In this document: positions 1 through 9,267 of the stretch, in pieces
How positions within the stretch are numbered: position 1 is the stretch's first letter
Layout: every line of letters starts with the position of its first letter
DNA from: Streptomyces sp. NRRL F-525
GTDB lineage: Bacteria > Actinomycetota > Actinomycetes > Streptomycetales > Streptomycetaceae
DNA length: 64,000 bases
Direction: 5' to 3'
NCBI RefSeq assembly: GCF_000716605.1
Contig: NZ_JNXE01000011.1
Location: forward strand, 163,074 to 227,073
Notes under the pieces: model-generated
What the model was told of the DNA's origin: nothing
What the model saw: the letters and a program-made list of their open reading frames with translations, nothing else
The model's database searches: none
Made by a program: the position numbers and the translations under genes

Positions 1-1
1 G

Positions 2-931
2 TGGGGCGCGTTCGGGCCCAACCGCGAACTGGTGCGCTGGATGCGCGCGTACAACGACGGCCGGCCCGGGGCCGAGCGGGTGCGGTTCGCCGGTTTCGAC
101 GGCCCGCTGGAGATCACCGGCGCCGCGAGCCCGAGGCGGGCCCTCACCGCACTCCACACCTACCTCGCCGCCAGGGTCGACTCCGCCCTCCTTCCCCACA
201 TGGCGGAGACCCTCGACGAACTGCTCGGCGCCGATGACCGGTGGACCGACACCGCCGTGATGACGGACCCGTCCCGGTCTGTCGGGCAGACCTTCGAAGC
301 CGGTCAACTCCGCCTGCTCGCCGACGACTTGGTGACCCTGCTCGACACGCAGACACCGCACCTGGTCGCGACGTCCACACCGGACGAGTGGCACCGGGCG
401 CGCCTGTACGGGCGTACCGCCGTCGGGCTGCTGCGCTACCACTCCTCGATGGCCGACCCGTCACCGAGCCGCATGGCACGGCTGATCGCCCAGCGCGACG
501 CGATGATGGCCGCCAACCTGCTCGCCCTCGCCGAACGGACCCCGACGCTGGTGCACGCCCACAACGGCCACCTCCAGCGGAACAGGAGCATGATGAGGAT
601 GGGCGGCCCGCCGGTGGAGTGGTGGAGCGCCGGCGCGATCGTCGCCGCCGGCCTGGGCGAGGAGTACGCCTTCCTGGCCACGGCCCTCGGCACGATCCCT
701 CACCAAGGGGTCGGCGCCCCGCCACCGGACACGGTGGAGGGGCTGCTGTACGCGCTCCCGCAGGAGCGCTGCCTCGTCGACTCCGGCCGACTGGCCGCCG
801 CGCTCGCCGACGCGACGCTCGCCCCTCGCGAGTCCCCTTGGTACGGCTACGCCCCGCTGGACCCCGCGCACCTGGCCGGCATAGACGGGATCGTGTTCGT
901 CAAGGACACGGCTGCCGGCAAGGGCGGCTGA
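2..931 (+). CDS. Erythromycin esterase-like protein, 5' end outside the window
   Basis: The reading frame is open from base 2, so the true start lies upstream and only about 309 C-terminal residues are visible. The first visible residues contain NRELVRWMRAYN, the conserved Asn-x-Glu-Leu-x-x-Trp-Met segment of the erythromycin-esterase (EreA/EreB-like) superfamily. Further on, VHAHNGHLQRN matches the family's conserved 'H.HN.H..r' motif. Characterised members hydrolyse the macrolide lactone, but most Streptomyces homologues have unknown substrates, so no resistance role should be assumed. A palindromic intergenic repeat follows 20 bp after the stop. The superfamily assignment is fairly secure; the substrate is unknown. 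Confidence 0.85.
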   Translation, partial: WGAFGPNRELVRWMRAYNDGRPGAERVRFAGFDGPLEITGAASPRRALTALHTYLAARVDSALLPHMAETLDELLGADDRWTDTAVMTDPSRSVGQTFEAGQLRLLADDLVTLLDTQTPHLVATSTPDEWHRARLYGRTAVGLLRYHSSMADPSPSRMARLIAQRDAMMAANLLALAERTPTLVHAHNGHLQRNRSMMRMGGPPVEWWSAGAIVAAGLGEEYAFLATALGTIPHQGVGAPPPDTVEGLLYALPQERCLVDSGRLAAALADATLAPRESPWYGYAPLDPAHLAGIDGIVFVKDTAAGKGG

Positions 932-950
932 TTTCGGCAGGTCCAGGAGA

Positions 951-1005
951 GCGCCCCTTCAGGGGCGCGGGGAACTGCGCGCCCAGCTACAACAGGCCCG
1001 CAGCC
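951..1005 (+). repeat. Streptomyces palindromic intergenic repeat, copy 1
   Basis: A GCGCCCC / GGGGCGC hairpin (951-957 with 962-968) runs into the core GGCGCGGGGAACTGCGCG and a trailing CCCGCAG block. The same core recurs at 9268 and 13790, and inverted at 8599. This copy sits between the esterase-like gene and the convergent M1 peptidase gene and could act as a transcript-end hairpin. Confidence 0.85.
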
Positions 1006-1030
1006 CCCCGCCACCGAACCCGGCAGACGC

Positions 1031-2518
1031 TTAGTGCACGTCGTTCGTAGCCGCGATCTTCTTCCACGACTTCGGCTGTACCGGATCTACACCCGCCTTC
1101 GAGATCGACGCGCTCCGCGCCGCCGGAGCCGCCGGCTTGGTCGGCTGGAACAGCCATGTGTCGAAGAGCGCGCCCAGCGACTTCCCCGACACCTGCTCGG
1201 CGTAGGCCCGGAAGTCCGCGACGGACGCGTTGCCGTAGGCGTGCTCCTTCGGCCAGCCCTTCAGGATGGCGAAGAACGCGTCGTCGCCGACCTCGTTGCG
1301 CAGCGCCTGGATGGCCAGCGCACCCCGGTCGTAGACCGGAAGCTCGAACTGGTTCTCCGGGCCGGGGTCGCCCGGCGCGATCGTCCAGAACGCGTCGTCC
1401 GCCGGGTGCGAGGCGTAGACGTAGTCGGCGAGTTGCTGTGTCGTGCCCTCGCCCTCGTGCTCGGACCAGAGCCACTGCGCGTAGCGCGCGAAGCCCTCGT
1501 TGATCCAGATGTCCTTCCAGCCCTTCAGCGACACGTCGTCGCCGTACCACTGGTGGGCCAACTCATGCACCACGACAGAGGTGTTGGCGCCGTTCGCGAA
1601 CTGCTTCTGGCTGTAGTAGACGCGGGTCTGGGTCTCCAGCGCGTACCCGGTGGTCGTGTTGGGGACGTACCCGCCGGCCGAGCTGAACGGATACTTGCCG
1701 AAGTAGCCGCTCAGCCAGTCGACGATCTCGCCGGTGCGCTCGACGCTCGCCCGCGCGGAGCCGTCGTTGTCGCCGAGGTCCTTGCTGTAGGCGTTGATGA
1801 CGGGGACGCCGCCGTCGGAGGTACTGGTCGTGATGTCGAACTTGCCGAGGGCGAGCGTGGCGAGATAGGTGGCCTGCGGCTTGTTCTGGCGCCAGTTGTA
1901 GCGGGTCCAGCCGAGCTGTGAACTCGTCGACTGGAGCGTGCCGTTGGAGATCGCCTGGGTGCCGTCCGGCACCGCGACCGACACGTCGTAGGTCGCCTTG
2001 TCGCTCGGGTGGTCGTTGCTCGGGAACCACCACCACGCGGACTCGGGCTCGTCCGCCGCGACCGCGCCGTCCGGGGTGCGGTGCCAGGTGTTGAAGCCGT
2101 ACGCGCTCTTCGTGGACGGCACTCCGCTGTAGCGGACCACGACCGTGATCGGCGTGCCCTTCGGCAGCGGGGTCTTCGGGGTGATCTCCAGCTCGTGCTG
2201 GCCGGAGGTCGCGAACGTCGCCGCCGCGCCGTTGACCCGGATCTCGCTGACGTCGAGGAGGAAGTCCAGGTTGAACCGCGACAGGTCCTGCGTGGTCTTC
2301 GCGAGGATCGTCGCCGTGCCCGCCAACTCGTCGGTGGCGGGCTGGTATTGGAGCCTGAGGTCGTAGTGCGAGACGTCGTATCCGCCGTTGCCGTAGTACG
2401 GGTAATAGGGGTCGCCGATGCCCGGAGCGCCGGGGGAGTAGCTTGCCGCCGACGCCGGGATCGCCAGCATGAGGGAGGCCGCCGCGAGTGCGCCCGGCGC
2501 GATGATTCTGCGGTGCAC
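1031..2518 (-). CDS. Secreted M1-family zinc metallopeptidase
   Basis: The 495-aa product is an exported aminopeptidase-type M1 (gluzincin) peptidase. It begins with a Sec-type signal peptide: RR near the N-terminus, a hydrophobic run, then an ASA-like cleavage region around residue 25. The zinc site is explicit: H318-E319-L-A-H322 followed exactly 18 residues later by E341 in NEGFA. It lacks the C-terminal ERAP-like extension of long aminopeptidases N, as is usual for the short secreted Streptomyces forms. The GTG start has a GGAG five bases upstream. It is divergent from another secreted peptidase at 2696, suggesting a shared role in extracellular peptide degradation. Confidence 0.93.
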   Translation of the reverse strand: MHRRIIAPGALAAASLMLAIPASAASYSPGAPGIGDPYYPYYGNGGYDVSHYDLRLQYQPATDELAGTATILAKTTQDLSRFNLDFLLDVSEIRVNGAAATFATSGQHELEITPKTPLPKGTPITVVVRYSGVPSTKSAYGFNTWHRTPDGAVAADEPESAWWWFPSNDHPSDKATYDVSVAVPDGTQAISNGTLQSTSSQLGWTRYNWRQNKPQATYLATLALGKFDITTSTSDGGVPVINAYSKDLGDNDGSARASVERTGEIVDWLSGYFGKYPFSSAGGYVPNTTTGYALETQTRVYYSQKQFANGANTSVVVHELAHQWYGDDVSLKGWKDIWINEGFARYAQWLWSEHEGEGTTQQLADYVYASHPADDAFWTIAPGDPGPENQFELPVYDRGALAIQALRNEVGDDAFFAILKGWPKEHAYGNASVADFRAYAEQVSGKSLGALFDTWLFQPTKPAAPAARSASISKAGVDPVQPKSWKKIAATNDVH

Positions 2519-2695
2519 GAGAACTCCAAGTCGTAGGGCTCCACGAGAAGTCCGGAGAGCCGTGGGGGTCCACGAAGTCTGTACGGAGCCTATTCACCCC
2601 CTGTGGCCCCGCGCCTGTCCACGGCCCCTCCTGTCACACGATCGCCATTCGGCCGTCACGACCCCGAGTGCCTCTTCCTGCGCGGGAGTTGACCG

Positions 2696-4657
2696 ATGTA
2701 CCGTCCGCGCATGCCGAAACGCACGCGCTTCACGATCTGGAGATCGCTCGCGACCGCGGCGATCGCCGCCCTCCTGGCCGCCTTCCTCACCCCGACAGCG
2801 GCCCAGAGCGCTCCGCAGGAGAGTCAACCCGTCTACTCCTACGCGAACGCCATCCGGGAGGCCGTCTGGGTGGACACCGGACTCGACGGCGACGGTGACG
2901 GGAAGACCGACCGGGTCGCCGTCGACATCGTCCGGCCGAGCGAACCCGCCCGCCAGGGCCGCAAAGTCCCCGTCATCATGGACGCCAGCCCCTACTACTC
3001 CTGCTGCGGACGCGGCAACGAGAGCCAGCTGAAGACGTACGACGCCAGCGGCGACGTTGTCCAGATGCCGCTCTTCTACGACAACTACTTCGTGCCCCGC
3101 GGCTACGCCTTCGTCGGCGTCGACCTCGCCGGCACCAACCGCTCCGACGGCTGCGTCGACGTCGGCGGCCGCTCCGACATCCAGTCCGCGAAGGCCGTCG
3201 TCGACTGGCTCAACGGACGCGCCAAGGCGTACACCACCCGCACCGGAACCGTTCGCTCGCAGGCGAGTTGGACCAACGGCACGACCGGAATGATCGGCAA
3301 GAGCTGGGACGGCACCATAGCCAACGGCGTCGCCGCCACCGGCGTGAAGGGCCTGAAGACGATCGTCCCGATCAGCTCCATCTCCTCCTGGTACGACTAC
3401 TACTTCGCCAAGGGCGCCCCGCTCTACGACTCAGGACCCGACTGGCTGTCCGACGCCGTCGAGAGCCCCGACGCGCAGGCCAAGTGCGCGGCCGTACAGA
3501 AGAAACTCGTCGACGGCGCCCCGCGCACCGGCGACTGGACCCCGTTGTGGACCGAGCGCGACTACGTGAAGGACGCGGGCAAGGTCAAGGCCAGCGTCTT
3601 CCTGGTGCATGGCATGCAGGACCTCAACGTCCGCACCAAGAACTTCGGCCAGTGGTGGGACGCCCTCGCCAAGAACGGCGTCGAGCGCAAGATCTGGCTC
3701 TCCCAGACCGGCCATGTCGACCCCTTCGACTACCGTCGCGCCGACTTCGTGGACACCCTGCACCGCTGGTTCGACCACGAACTCCTCGGCTACGACAACG
3801 GAATCGACCGCGCGCCGATGGCCGACATCGAGCGGACCCCGGACCACTGGACCACGGACGCCGTCTGGCCGCCGAGCGGCACCGCGACGACCACCCTCCA
3901 CCCGGCGCAGGGCACCCAGGCCGGAGTCGGCACGCTCGGCCTCCGCACCGGCGCGGGCACCGAGACGTTCACCGACAACCCCCAGGAGAGCGAGACCGAT
4001 TGGGCTGCCGCGATCGACAAGCCGACGGCGGACAAGGCCGGTTTCGTCACCGGGCCGCTCACGAAGGGCCTGCGCCTGTCGGGTTCCTCGAAGGTGACCG
4101 TCACCGCGACGCCCACGACCTCAACGGCCCATCTGTCGGCGGTACTTGTGGATGTCGGCCCCGACACCATCCGTGACTACGCCGACTCGGCCGAGGGCAT
4201 CACCACGCTCACCAACCGCACCTGCTGGGGCGAGAGCACGGCCGGTGACAGCGCCTGCTTCCTGGCAACCCAGGCCAAGACCAAGGCAGTCGACTACAAC
4301 GTCGTCAGCCGCGGCTGGGCCGACCTCGGCAACTACGCCTCCGCCACGAAGGGCGTACCGCTCACCCCGGGCAAGGCGTACACCATCACCCTCGACCTGG
4401 CGGCGACCGACCACGTCGTCCCGGCCGGACACCGCCTCGCCCTGATCGTCGCGGGCACGGACAAGGACCTCATCGATCCGCCGTCCACCACCCCGACCCT
4501 CACCCTGAACCTGTCCCGCACCGCGGCCCAACTCCCGCTCGTCGGGGGCGCGTCGGCGTTTGCGAAGGCCACGGCGGGCGCTACGGCCACCGGCGCACCG
4601 GCGGCCACGACACTCGACGGCGTGCGCGCACCGAGCAGGGTCCAGCGGGTGCCGTAA
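2696..4657 (+). CDS. Secreted Xaa-Pro dipeptidyl-peptidase (S15)
   Basis: This 653-aa alpha/beta-hydrolase belongs to the X-Pro dipeptidyl-peptidase / CocE family, which releases Xaa-Pro dipeptides from peptide N-termini. A long signal peptide (basic MYRPRMPKRTR, hydrophobic core, AQSA cleavage region) indicates secretion. The catalytic triad is readable as S203 in GKSWDG, D309 in HGMQDLNV and H340 in TGHVDP. The C-terminal third (about 380-640) is the beta-sandwich (PepX_C) domain. The ATG start has GGGAG seven bases upstream; an in-frame ATG five codons later is possible. It is transcribed away from the M1 peptidase and ends before a strong hairpin at 4714. Confidence 0.92.
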   Translation: MYRPRMPKRTRFTIWRSLATAAIAALLAAFLTPTAAQSAPQESQPVYSYANAIREAVWVDTGLDGDGDGKTDRVAVDIVRPSEPARQGRKVPVIMDASPYYSCCGRGNESQLKTYDASGDVVQMPLFYDNYFVPRGYAFVGVDLAGTNRSDGCVDVGGRSDIQSAKAVVDWLNGRAKAYTTRTGTVRSQASWTNGTTGMIGKSWDGTIANGVAATGVKGLKTIVPISSISSWYDYYFAKGAPLYDSGPDWLSDAVESPDAQAKCAAVQKKLVDGAPRTGDWTPLWTERDYVKDAGKVKASVFLVHGMQDLNVRTKNFGQWWDALAKNGVERKIWLSQTGHVDPFDYRRADFVDTLHRWFDHELLGYDNGIDRAPMADIERTPDHWTTDAVWPPSGTATTTLHPAQGTQAGVGTLGLRTGAGTETFTDNPQESETDWAAAIDKPTADKAGFVTGPLTKGLRLSGSSKVTVTATPTTSTAHLSAVLVDVGPDTIRDYADSAEGITTLTNRTCWGESTAGDSACFLATQAKTKAVDYNVVSRGWADLGNYASATKGVPLTPGKAYTITLDLAATDHVVPAGHRLALIVAGTDKDLIDPPSTTPTLTLNLSRTAAQLPLVGGASAFAKATAGATATGAPAATTLDGVRAPSRVQRVP

Positions 4658-4713
4658 GGAGTAACCCGTCCCGGCCCCTCGTCGATGCCGATGTCGGCGG
4701 ACCCGACACCCTC

Positions 4714-4760
4714 CCGGTGGAAGTGTGACACTTCAAGAGAAAGTGTCACGCTTCCACCGG
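4714..4760. terminator. 20-bp stem hairpin between convergent genes
   Basis: The arms 4714-4733 and 4741-4760 pair over 20 positions with one G-T wobble and enclose a 7-nt loop. It lies between the dipeptidyl-peptidase and the convergent D-amino-acid oxidase gene. It has no clear T-tract, as is common for Streptomyces terminators, and is symmetrical enough to work in both directions. Confidence 0.8.
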
Positions 4761-4795
4761 ACACCCTCCCCGCCCCCGACCGACAGCGCGACCCC

Positions 4796-5743
4796 TCACC
4801 TCGCGCCCGCCTCCACCAGCCCCGCGGCCTCCCGCGCACACCCCCACGCCACCGTGATCCCCGCCCCACCGTGACCGTAGTTGTGCACCAACACCCGCCC
4901 GTCCCGCAGTACTTCACGCTCCAGCCGCACCGAGGGCCGCGCGGGCCGCAGTCCCACCCGGTGTTCCAGCACCCGCGCGTCGGCGATCTCCGGCCGTATC
5001 GCCGCGCAGCGGGCGATGATCGCCTCGGCGGTCGCGGGGTCGGGCGTCATCGACCAGGCGTCCTCCTCGGCCGTGCCGCCCAGGATCAGCCCGCCCGGCT
5101 GCGGGAAGAAGTACGTGGACGTGTCCGCCGAGTGGTCGACGGACGTCAGCCAGGTCGTGATCCCCGGGTTCTCCACGACGACCAACTGCCCCCGCACCGG
5201 CCGCACCGAGCGATCGGGCACGAGGTCCAGGGAGTCAAGCCCCGTGCAGTTGACCACGACGGCCGCCGGCACCTCCGTCAGATCCACCACGGACTGCTCC
5301 TCGACCGTCCCGCCCAGCTCCAGGAACCGCCCCCGCAGCCATGGCAGATGGGCCGGCATGTCGATCAGCGGCAACCGCGCCCACAGCCCGCCGCCCGCGT
5401 ACTCCTCGGCCAGCGCCGGCCGCAGCCCCGGCACCCGGGCCGCCCACGGCCCCAGCTCGTCCAGCCGCGTCTCACCCTGTACACCCTCGACCATGCGTAC
5501 GCCCGTCTCCTCGGGCCGCGCCGCCAACTCCTCGTACACGACAAGGGATTGAAGCGCCCACTCACCGACGAGTACCTCCGGCTCGATCCGGTACGGCCAC
5601 CACAGCGCGCCCGCGACCGCCGAGGTCGTCAGCTCGACCGGCTCCCGCGTCCACACCCGCACCCGGGCACCGCGCTCCGCCAGCACGACCGCCGTCGTCA
5701 ACCCGATGACGCCCCCGCCGACCACGATCACATCGCCACTCAC
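4796..5743 (-). CDS. FAD-dependent D-amino-acid oxidase
   Basis: This enzyme oxidatively deaminates D-amino acids to 2-oxo acids, H2O2 and ammonia. The N-terminus carries the FAD-binding VIVVGGGVIGL dinucleotide fold, and the C-terminus has the DAAO signature HNYGHGGAGITVAWG that binds FAD and shapes the active site. The size (315 aa) is normal for DAAO. I place the start at the GTG giving MSGDVIVVGGG, because GGAG lies six bases before it; an in-frame ATG four codons upstream (5755) has no ribosome-binding site. It is divergent from the gene at 5821 and faces the dipeptidyl-peptidase. D-specific activity is inferred from the family. Confidence 0.93.
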   Translation of the reverse strand: MSGDVIVVGGGVIGLTTAVVLAERGARVRVWTREPVELTTSAVAGALWWPYRIEPEVLVGEWALQSLVVYEELAARPEETGVRMVEGVQGETRLDELGPWAARVPGLRPALAEEYAGGGLWARLPLIDMPAHLPWLRGRFLELGGTVEEQSVVDLTEVPAAVVVNCTGLDSLDLVPDRSVRPVRGQLVVVENPGITTWLTSVDHSADTSTYFFPQPGGLILGGTAEEDAWSMTPDPATAEAIIARCAAIRPEIADARVLEHRVGLRPARPSVRLEREVLRDGRVLVHNYGHGGAGITVAWGCAREAAGLVEAGAR

Positions 5744-5820
5744 GCCGCTCTCCATGCGCGGACGGTAGCGGAATACGCCATGCGGTGCTCAGATCCCCGC
5801 GCGCTGGGGATACTCACAGC

Positions 5821-6846
5821 ATGTCTGCCGAATACGCCGCCTTCGGCCTGGCACCGGCGATGCGTGCCGGTGAAGTCCTCGCGGACGGCGGCTACCAGGT
5901 GCACCGCGACTTCGTCGACTTCATCGTCGACGGCCGCCCGCTGCTGTTCCGGCTCACCGACCTGGACGCCGTCTCCCCGCTCGCCTCCGACGTCCCCCCG
6001 GCGATCTTCACCGCCCAGGTCCGCAGCCTCCTCCTGGAGACGGACCCACCCCTGAAGGGCGGCCGCTACGTCATCTACGGCTGCCCCGAGTGCGAGGACT
6101 TGGCCTGCGGCGCGGTCACCGCCGTCATCCAGCGGGACGGCGCCGACTACATCTGGCGCGACTTCGCCTGGCAGACCGACGAACACGCCGACCTGGAGCG
6201 CAACGGCTACCACGGCATAGGGCCCTTCCGCTTCGCCGGAGCCGAGTACCGCGCGGCCCTCGACTCCCTCGTCGACGGCACCGAGCCCCCGGTCGCCAGG
6301 CGCCGCGTCCTGCTGATCGGCGCCCGCGTCGCCGTCCTCGCCAAGCTCGCCGCCGCTCTGCGCGCGATCGGCATCGGCGCCGACATCACCGGCGACGCGA
6401 CCCATGTCCCCGCCGACGAACTCCGCGGCTACGGCGCCGTAGCGTTCGGCCGGGCCGTCACGGAGGAGCAACGGGCCGCTGTACGGGCCGAGTTCGAGCG
6501 TGCCGGGGTCGACGTGGCGTACGTCGACGGCCTCGCGCCGATCGTCCCGCTCCTCGTCGCCCAGATCGAACACGCCCTGGACCGCCGCCCCGCCGACCAG
6601 CACCGCCTGACCCGCCTGGTCGTGGCCGACGGCGAGGCGGGCATCGAGGTCACCTCGCCGTGCCGGGTGCGCGTCACGGCGTACCGTCTCGACCGCCTGT
6701 ACCGCAGCCACACGCGGGATGTCTTCGACGGTGTCCTGGAAGCCGGCCGCCACCGCATCGCCCTGGACGCGAAGGCGGTGAAGGGGGAGTCCTTCGTCGT
6801 GGCGCGGACGACCGGGAGCGTGCTGGTGGAGGCGATGGCGCGGTGA
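5821..6846 (+). CDS. Actinobacterial protein of unknown function with a CxxCx4C motif
   Basis: I do not recognise a characterised family. The 341-aa product has an N-terminal region (1-150) containing YGCPECEDLACG, with cysteines at 88, 91 and 96 that could bind metal or be redox-active. A middle region (about 160-250) reads like a small alpha/beta fold (RRVLLIGARVAVLAKLAAAL, then alternating strands). A beta-rich C-terminus ends in VARTTGSVLVEAMAR. The ATG is probably leaderless: GATACT (5809-5814) lies six bases before it and no Shine-Dalgarno is visible. It has been labelled 'oxidoreductase' in some genomes, as I recall, but nothing here proves that. An ABC-F gene follows 70 bp downstream. 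Confidence 0.75.
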   Translation: MSAEYAAFGLAPAMRAGEVLADGGYQVHRDFVDFIVDGRPLLFRLTDLDAVSPLASDVPPAIFTAQVRSLLLETDPPLKGGRYVIYGCPECEDLACGAVTAVIQRDGADYIWRDFAWQTDEHADLERNGYHGIGPFRFAGAEYRAALDSLVDGTEPPVARRRVLLIGARVAVLAKLAAALRAIGIGADITGDATHVPADELRGYGAVAFGRAVTEEQRAAVRAEFERAGVDVAYVDGLAPIVPLLVAQIEHALDRRPADQHRLTRLVVADGEAGIEVTSPCRVRVTAYRLDRLYRSHTRDVFDGVLEAGRHRIALDAKAVKGESFVVARTTGSVLVEAMAR

Positions 6847-6916
6847 GAACCGCGGCGCGGACGGAGGAAATCCGTGGCGCGGACGGCGAAGGGGACCGAT
6901 TAGGATCGGCGGTCTG

Positions 6917-8560
6917 ATGACTGCCACTCTCGTCGCCAAGAATCTCGCCGCCGGACACGGCGACCGCGCCCTGTTCACCGGGCTCGACCTCGTCGTCGCC
7001 CCCGGCGATGTGATCGGCCTTGTCGGTGCCAACGGCGCGGGCAAGTCCACCCTCCTCAGGATGCTCGCCGGGCTCCTCGCCCCCGAGGAGGGCGAACTGC
7101 GCCTCTCCCCGCCGGCGGCGACCGTGGGCCACCTCCCGCAGGAGCCGGATCGGCGCCCCGGCGAGAGCGTGCGCGCGTTCCTCGCGCGCCGCACGGGAGT
7201 CGCCGAGGCCCAGCGGACCATGGACGAGGCCACCCAGGCCCTGGTCGACGGAGCGCCCGGCGCCGACGACGCGTACTCGACGAGCCTGGAGCGCTGGCTC
7301 GACCTCGGCGGCGCGGACCTCGACGAACGGGCCGAGGAGATCGCCGACTCGCTCGGCCTGGCGATCGACCTGGACCAGCCGATGACGTCCCTGTCCGGCG
7401 GCCAGGCGGCGCGCGCGGGCCTCGCCTCCCTCCTCCTCTCCCGCTACGACGTCTTCCTCCTCGACGAGCCCACCAACGACCTGGACCTCGACGGCCTGGA
7501 GCGCCTCGAACGCTTCGTCTCCGGCCTGCGCGCGGGCACGGTCGTCGTGTCGCACGACCGCGAGTTCCTCACCCGCACGGTCACCAAGGTCCTCGAACTC
7601 GACCTGGCCCAGAACCAGATCAACCTCTACGGCGGCGGTTACGAGGCGTACCTGGAGGAGCGGGACGTGGCACGGCGGCACGCCCGCGACGACTTCGAGG
7701 AGTACGCCGACAAGCGCACCGCGCTCCAGGACCGGGCGCAGATGCAGCGCGGCTGGATGGACAAGGGCGTCAAGAACGCCCGCCGCAAGGCGAACAACGA
7801 CAACGACAAGATCGGCCGCAAGTTCCGCAGCGAGGCGAGCGAGAAGCAGGCGGCGAAGGCGCGGCAGACCCAGCGGATGATCGAACGCCTCGATGTCGTC
7901 GAGGAGCCCCGCAAGGAGTGGGAGCTGCGGATGGAGATCGCGTCCGCGCCCCGCTCCGGCGCGGTCGTCGCGACGCTGCGGGACGCGGAGGTACGGCGGG
8001 GCGATTTCAGCTTCGGGCCGGTGTCCCTGCAGATCGACTGGGCGGACCGGGTCGCGGTGACCGGCGCGAACGGTGCGGGCAAGTCGACGCTGCTCGGTGC
8101 GCTGCTCGGGCGTATCCCCTTGGACGCGGGGCAGGCTTCGCTCGGCTCCGGTGTCCTGGTGGGCGAGGTCGACCAGGCCCGGCAGCTGTTCCACGGTACG
8201 GAGTCCCTGCTCGACGCGTTCTGTGCGGCCGTGCCGGACACCGAGCCCGCTGAAGTCCGTACGCTGCTGGCCAAGTTCGGGCTCAAGGCACATCACGTGA
8301 TGCGGCCGGCCGGGACCCTGTCCCCGGGGGAGCGGACCCGTTCCGCTCTAGCGTTGCTCCAGGGGCGCGGGGTGAATCTCCTGGTCCTGGACGAGCCGAC
8401 GAACCACCTGGACCTGCCTGCCATCGAGCAACTGGAGTCGGCGCTCGATGCGTACGAGGGCACGCTGCTGTTGGTGACCCATGATCGCCGGATGCTGGAC
8501 GCGGTTCAGGTGACTCGGCGGCTGGAGGTGGCGGACGGGAAGGTGACGGAGCAGCGCTGA
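6917..8560 (+). CDS. ABC-F family ATPase
   Basis: The 547-aa protein has two ABC ATPase domains and no membrane segment, the hallmark of ABC-F proteins that act on the ribosome. Both halves carry the same Walker A (GANGAGKST), near residues 37 and 384. Signatures are LSGGQAARAGLA in the first half and LSPGERTRSALAL in the second, each followed by LDEPTN Walker B. The charged interdomain linker (about 250-345, rich in Lys/Arg/Glu) is the P-site-tRNA interaction region in characterised members. It could be a housekeeping translation factor or antibiotic-protection type; the sequence alone does not decide. A -10-like TAGGAT at 6901 suggests its own promoter with a very short leader. Confidence 0.93.
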   Translation: MTATLVAKNLAAGHGDRALFTGLDLVVAPGDVIGLVGANGAGKSTLLRMLAGLLAPEEGELRLSPPAATVGHLPQEPDRRPGESVRAFLARRTGVAEAQRTMDEATQALVDGAPGADDAYSTSLERWLDLGGADLDERAEEIADSLGLAIDLDQPMTSLSGGQAARAGLASLLLSRYDVFLLDEPTNDLDLDGLERLERFVSGLRAGTVVVSHDREFLTRTVTKVLELDLAQNQINLYGGGYEAYLEERDVARRHARDDFEEYADKRTALQDRAQMQRGWMDKGVKNARRKANNDNDKIGRKFRSEASEKQAAKARQTQRMIERLDVVEEPRKEWELRMEIASAPRSGAVVATLRDAEVRRGDFSFGPVSLQIDWADRVAVTGANGAGKSTLLGALLGRIPLDAGQASLGSGVLVGEVDQARQLFHGTESLLDAFCAAVPDTEPAEVRTLLAKFGLKAHHVMRPAGTLSPGERTRSALALLQGRGVNLLVLDEPTNHLDLPAIEQLESALDAYEGTLLLVTHDRRMLDAVQVTRRLEVADGKVTEQR

Positions 8561-8573
8561 GCAACGGTGAAGT

Positions 8574-9203
8574 TCAGGTTGTTTGTTCACTGTGGGTCGG
8601 TGGGGGCTGGTCGCGCAGTTCCCCGCGCCCCTTAAGGATGGCGGCCTGCTCCACCCGGTTCCGGTGCTCCGCCCACCAACTCGCGTCGCCCGGCGCCATG
8701 TTGGTGCCGCCGACGCGCTGCCCCACCGTCCCGTCGATGAGTTCCCGTACGACGTCGGCGTGGCCCGCGTGGCGGGATGTCTCGTAGGTCATGTGGACGA
8801 GGGTGCGGTGCAGGGTGAGTTCGGTGCCCCTTTCTCCGGGAATGCGGCCGATCGCGTCCAGGGGGAGTGCCTCGATCGTCGCGTCCGAGTGGGCGCAGAT
8901 CCGCCGGTAGTCCCCGACGATCTGCTCGCGTGTCTCGTCCGGCGTCGCCCACAGATCCGCGTTCGGCTCGGCGTCCCCCGCGATCCACAACTCCGGCCCG
9001 TCGACCGGCCGCCCGAACACCGTCCCGAAGTAGAACGCCTCGGCCCCGGCCAGATGCTTGACCAGCCCCAGCAGATTGGTGCCGGTCGACGTCATCGGCC
9101 GCCGGATGCCGTACTCCGACAGCCCTTCCAGCTTCCACACCAGCGCGTCACGAGAGTCCTGCAGAAAGACACGCAGATCGGCTTTGAAGTCCGGTGGGTT
9201 CAT
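8574..9203 (-). CDS. DinB-like (DUF664) protein with repeat-derived C-terminus
   Basis: The 209-aa product is a DinB/DUF664 four-helix-bundle protein: GLVKHLAGAEAFYFG near residue 50 and LVHMTYETSRHAGHADVVREL near 155 place the conserved metal-binding histidines. Family members are putative metal-dependent (often bacillithiol/mycothiol) transferases. The ATG at 9203 has no Shine-Dalgarno, but CAGACT lies six bases upstream, so the mRNA may be leaderless. The last about 20 residues (from LKGRGELRDQPPPT) are encoded by a copy of the palindromic intergenic repeat (8599-8634), so the tail is probably not ancestral. It is convergent with the ABC-F gene, 13 bp apart. Confidence 0.88.
   Translation of the reverse strand: MNPPDFKADLRVFLQDSRDALVWKLEGLSEYGIRRPMTSTGTNLLGLVKHLAGAEAFYFGTVFGRPVDGPELWIAGDAEPNADLWATPDETREQIVGDYRRICAHSDATIEALPLDAIGRIPGERGTELTLHRTLVHMTYETSRHAGHADVVRELIDGTVGQRVGGTNMAPGDASWWAEHRNRVEQAAILKGRGELRDQPPPTHSEQTT
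8599..8634 (-). repeat. Palindromic intergenic repeat, copy 2, inside the DinB-like CDS
   Basis: Read on the minus strand, the AGGGGCGCGGGGAACTGCG core and the following GACCAGCCCCCAC match copies 1, 3 and 4. Here the element lies within the last codons of the DinB-like gene rather than between genes, so it is translated. Confidence 0.8.
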
Positions 9204-9267
9204 GCCCCCAGTCTGTCGGCGAGACGATCGACGTCCACCCATTTTCACCGCCGAACGCTACCCACCC

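Noticed and set aside
2..931. Macrolide resistance gene
   Set aside because: Superfamily motifs support an esterase-like fold, but most Streptomyces members are uncharacterised and the 5' end is missing.
4685..6055. 456-codon open frame antisense to the D-amino-acid oxidase gene
   Set aside because: Its translation is Arg/Pro/His-rich with no motif, while the opposite strand encodes a complete DAAO.
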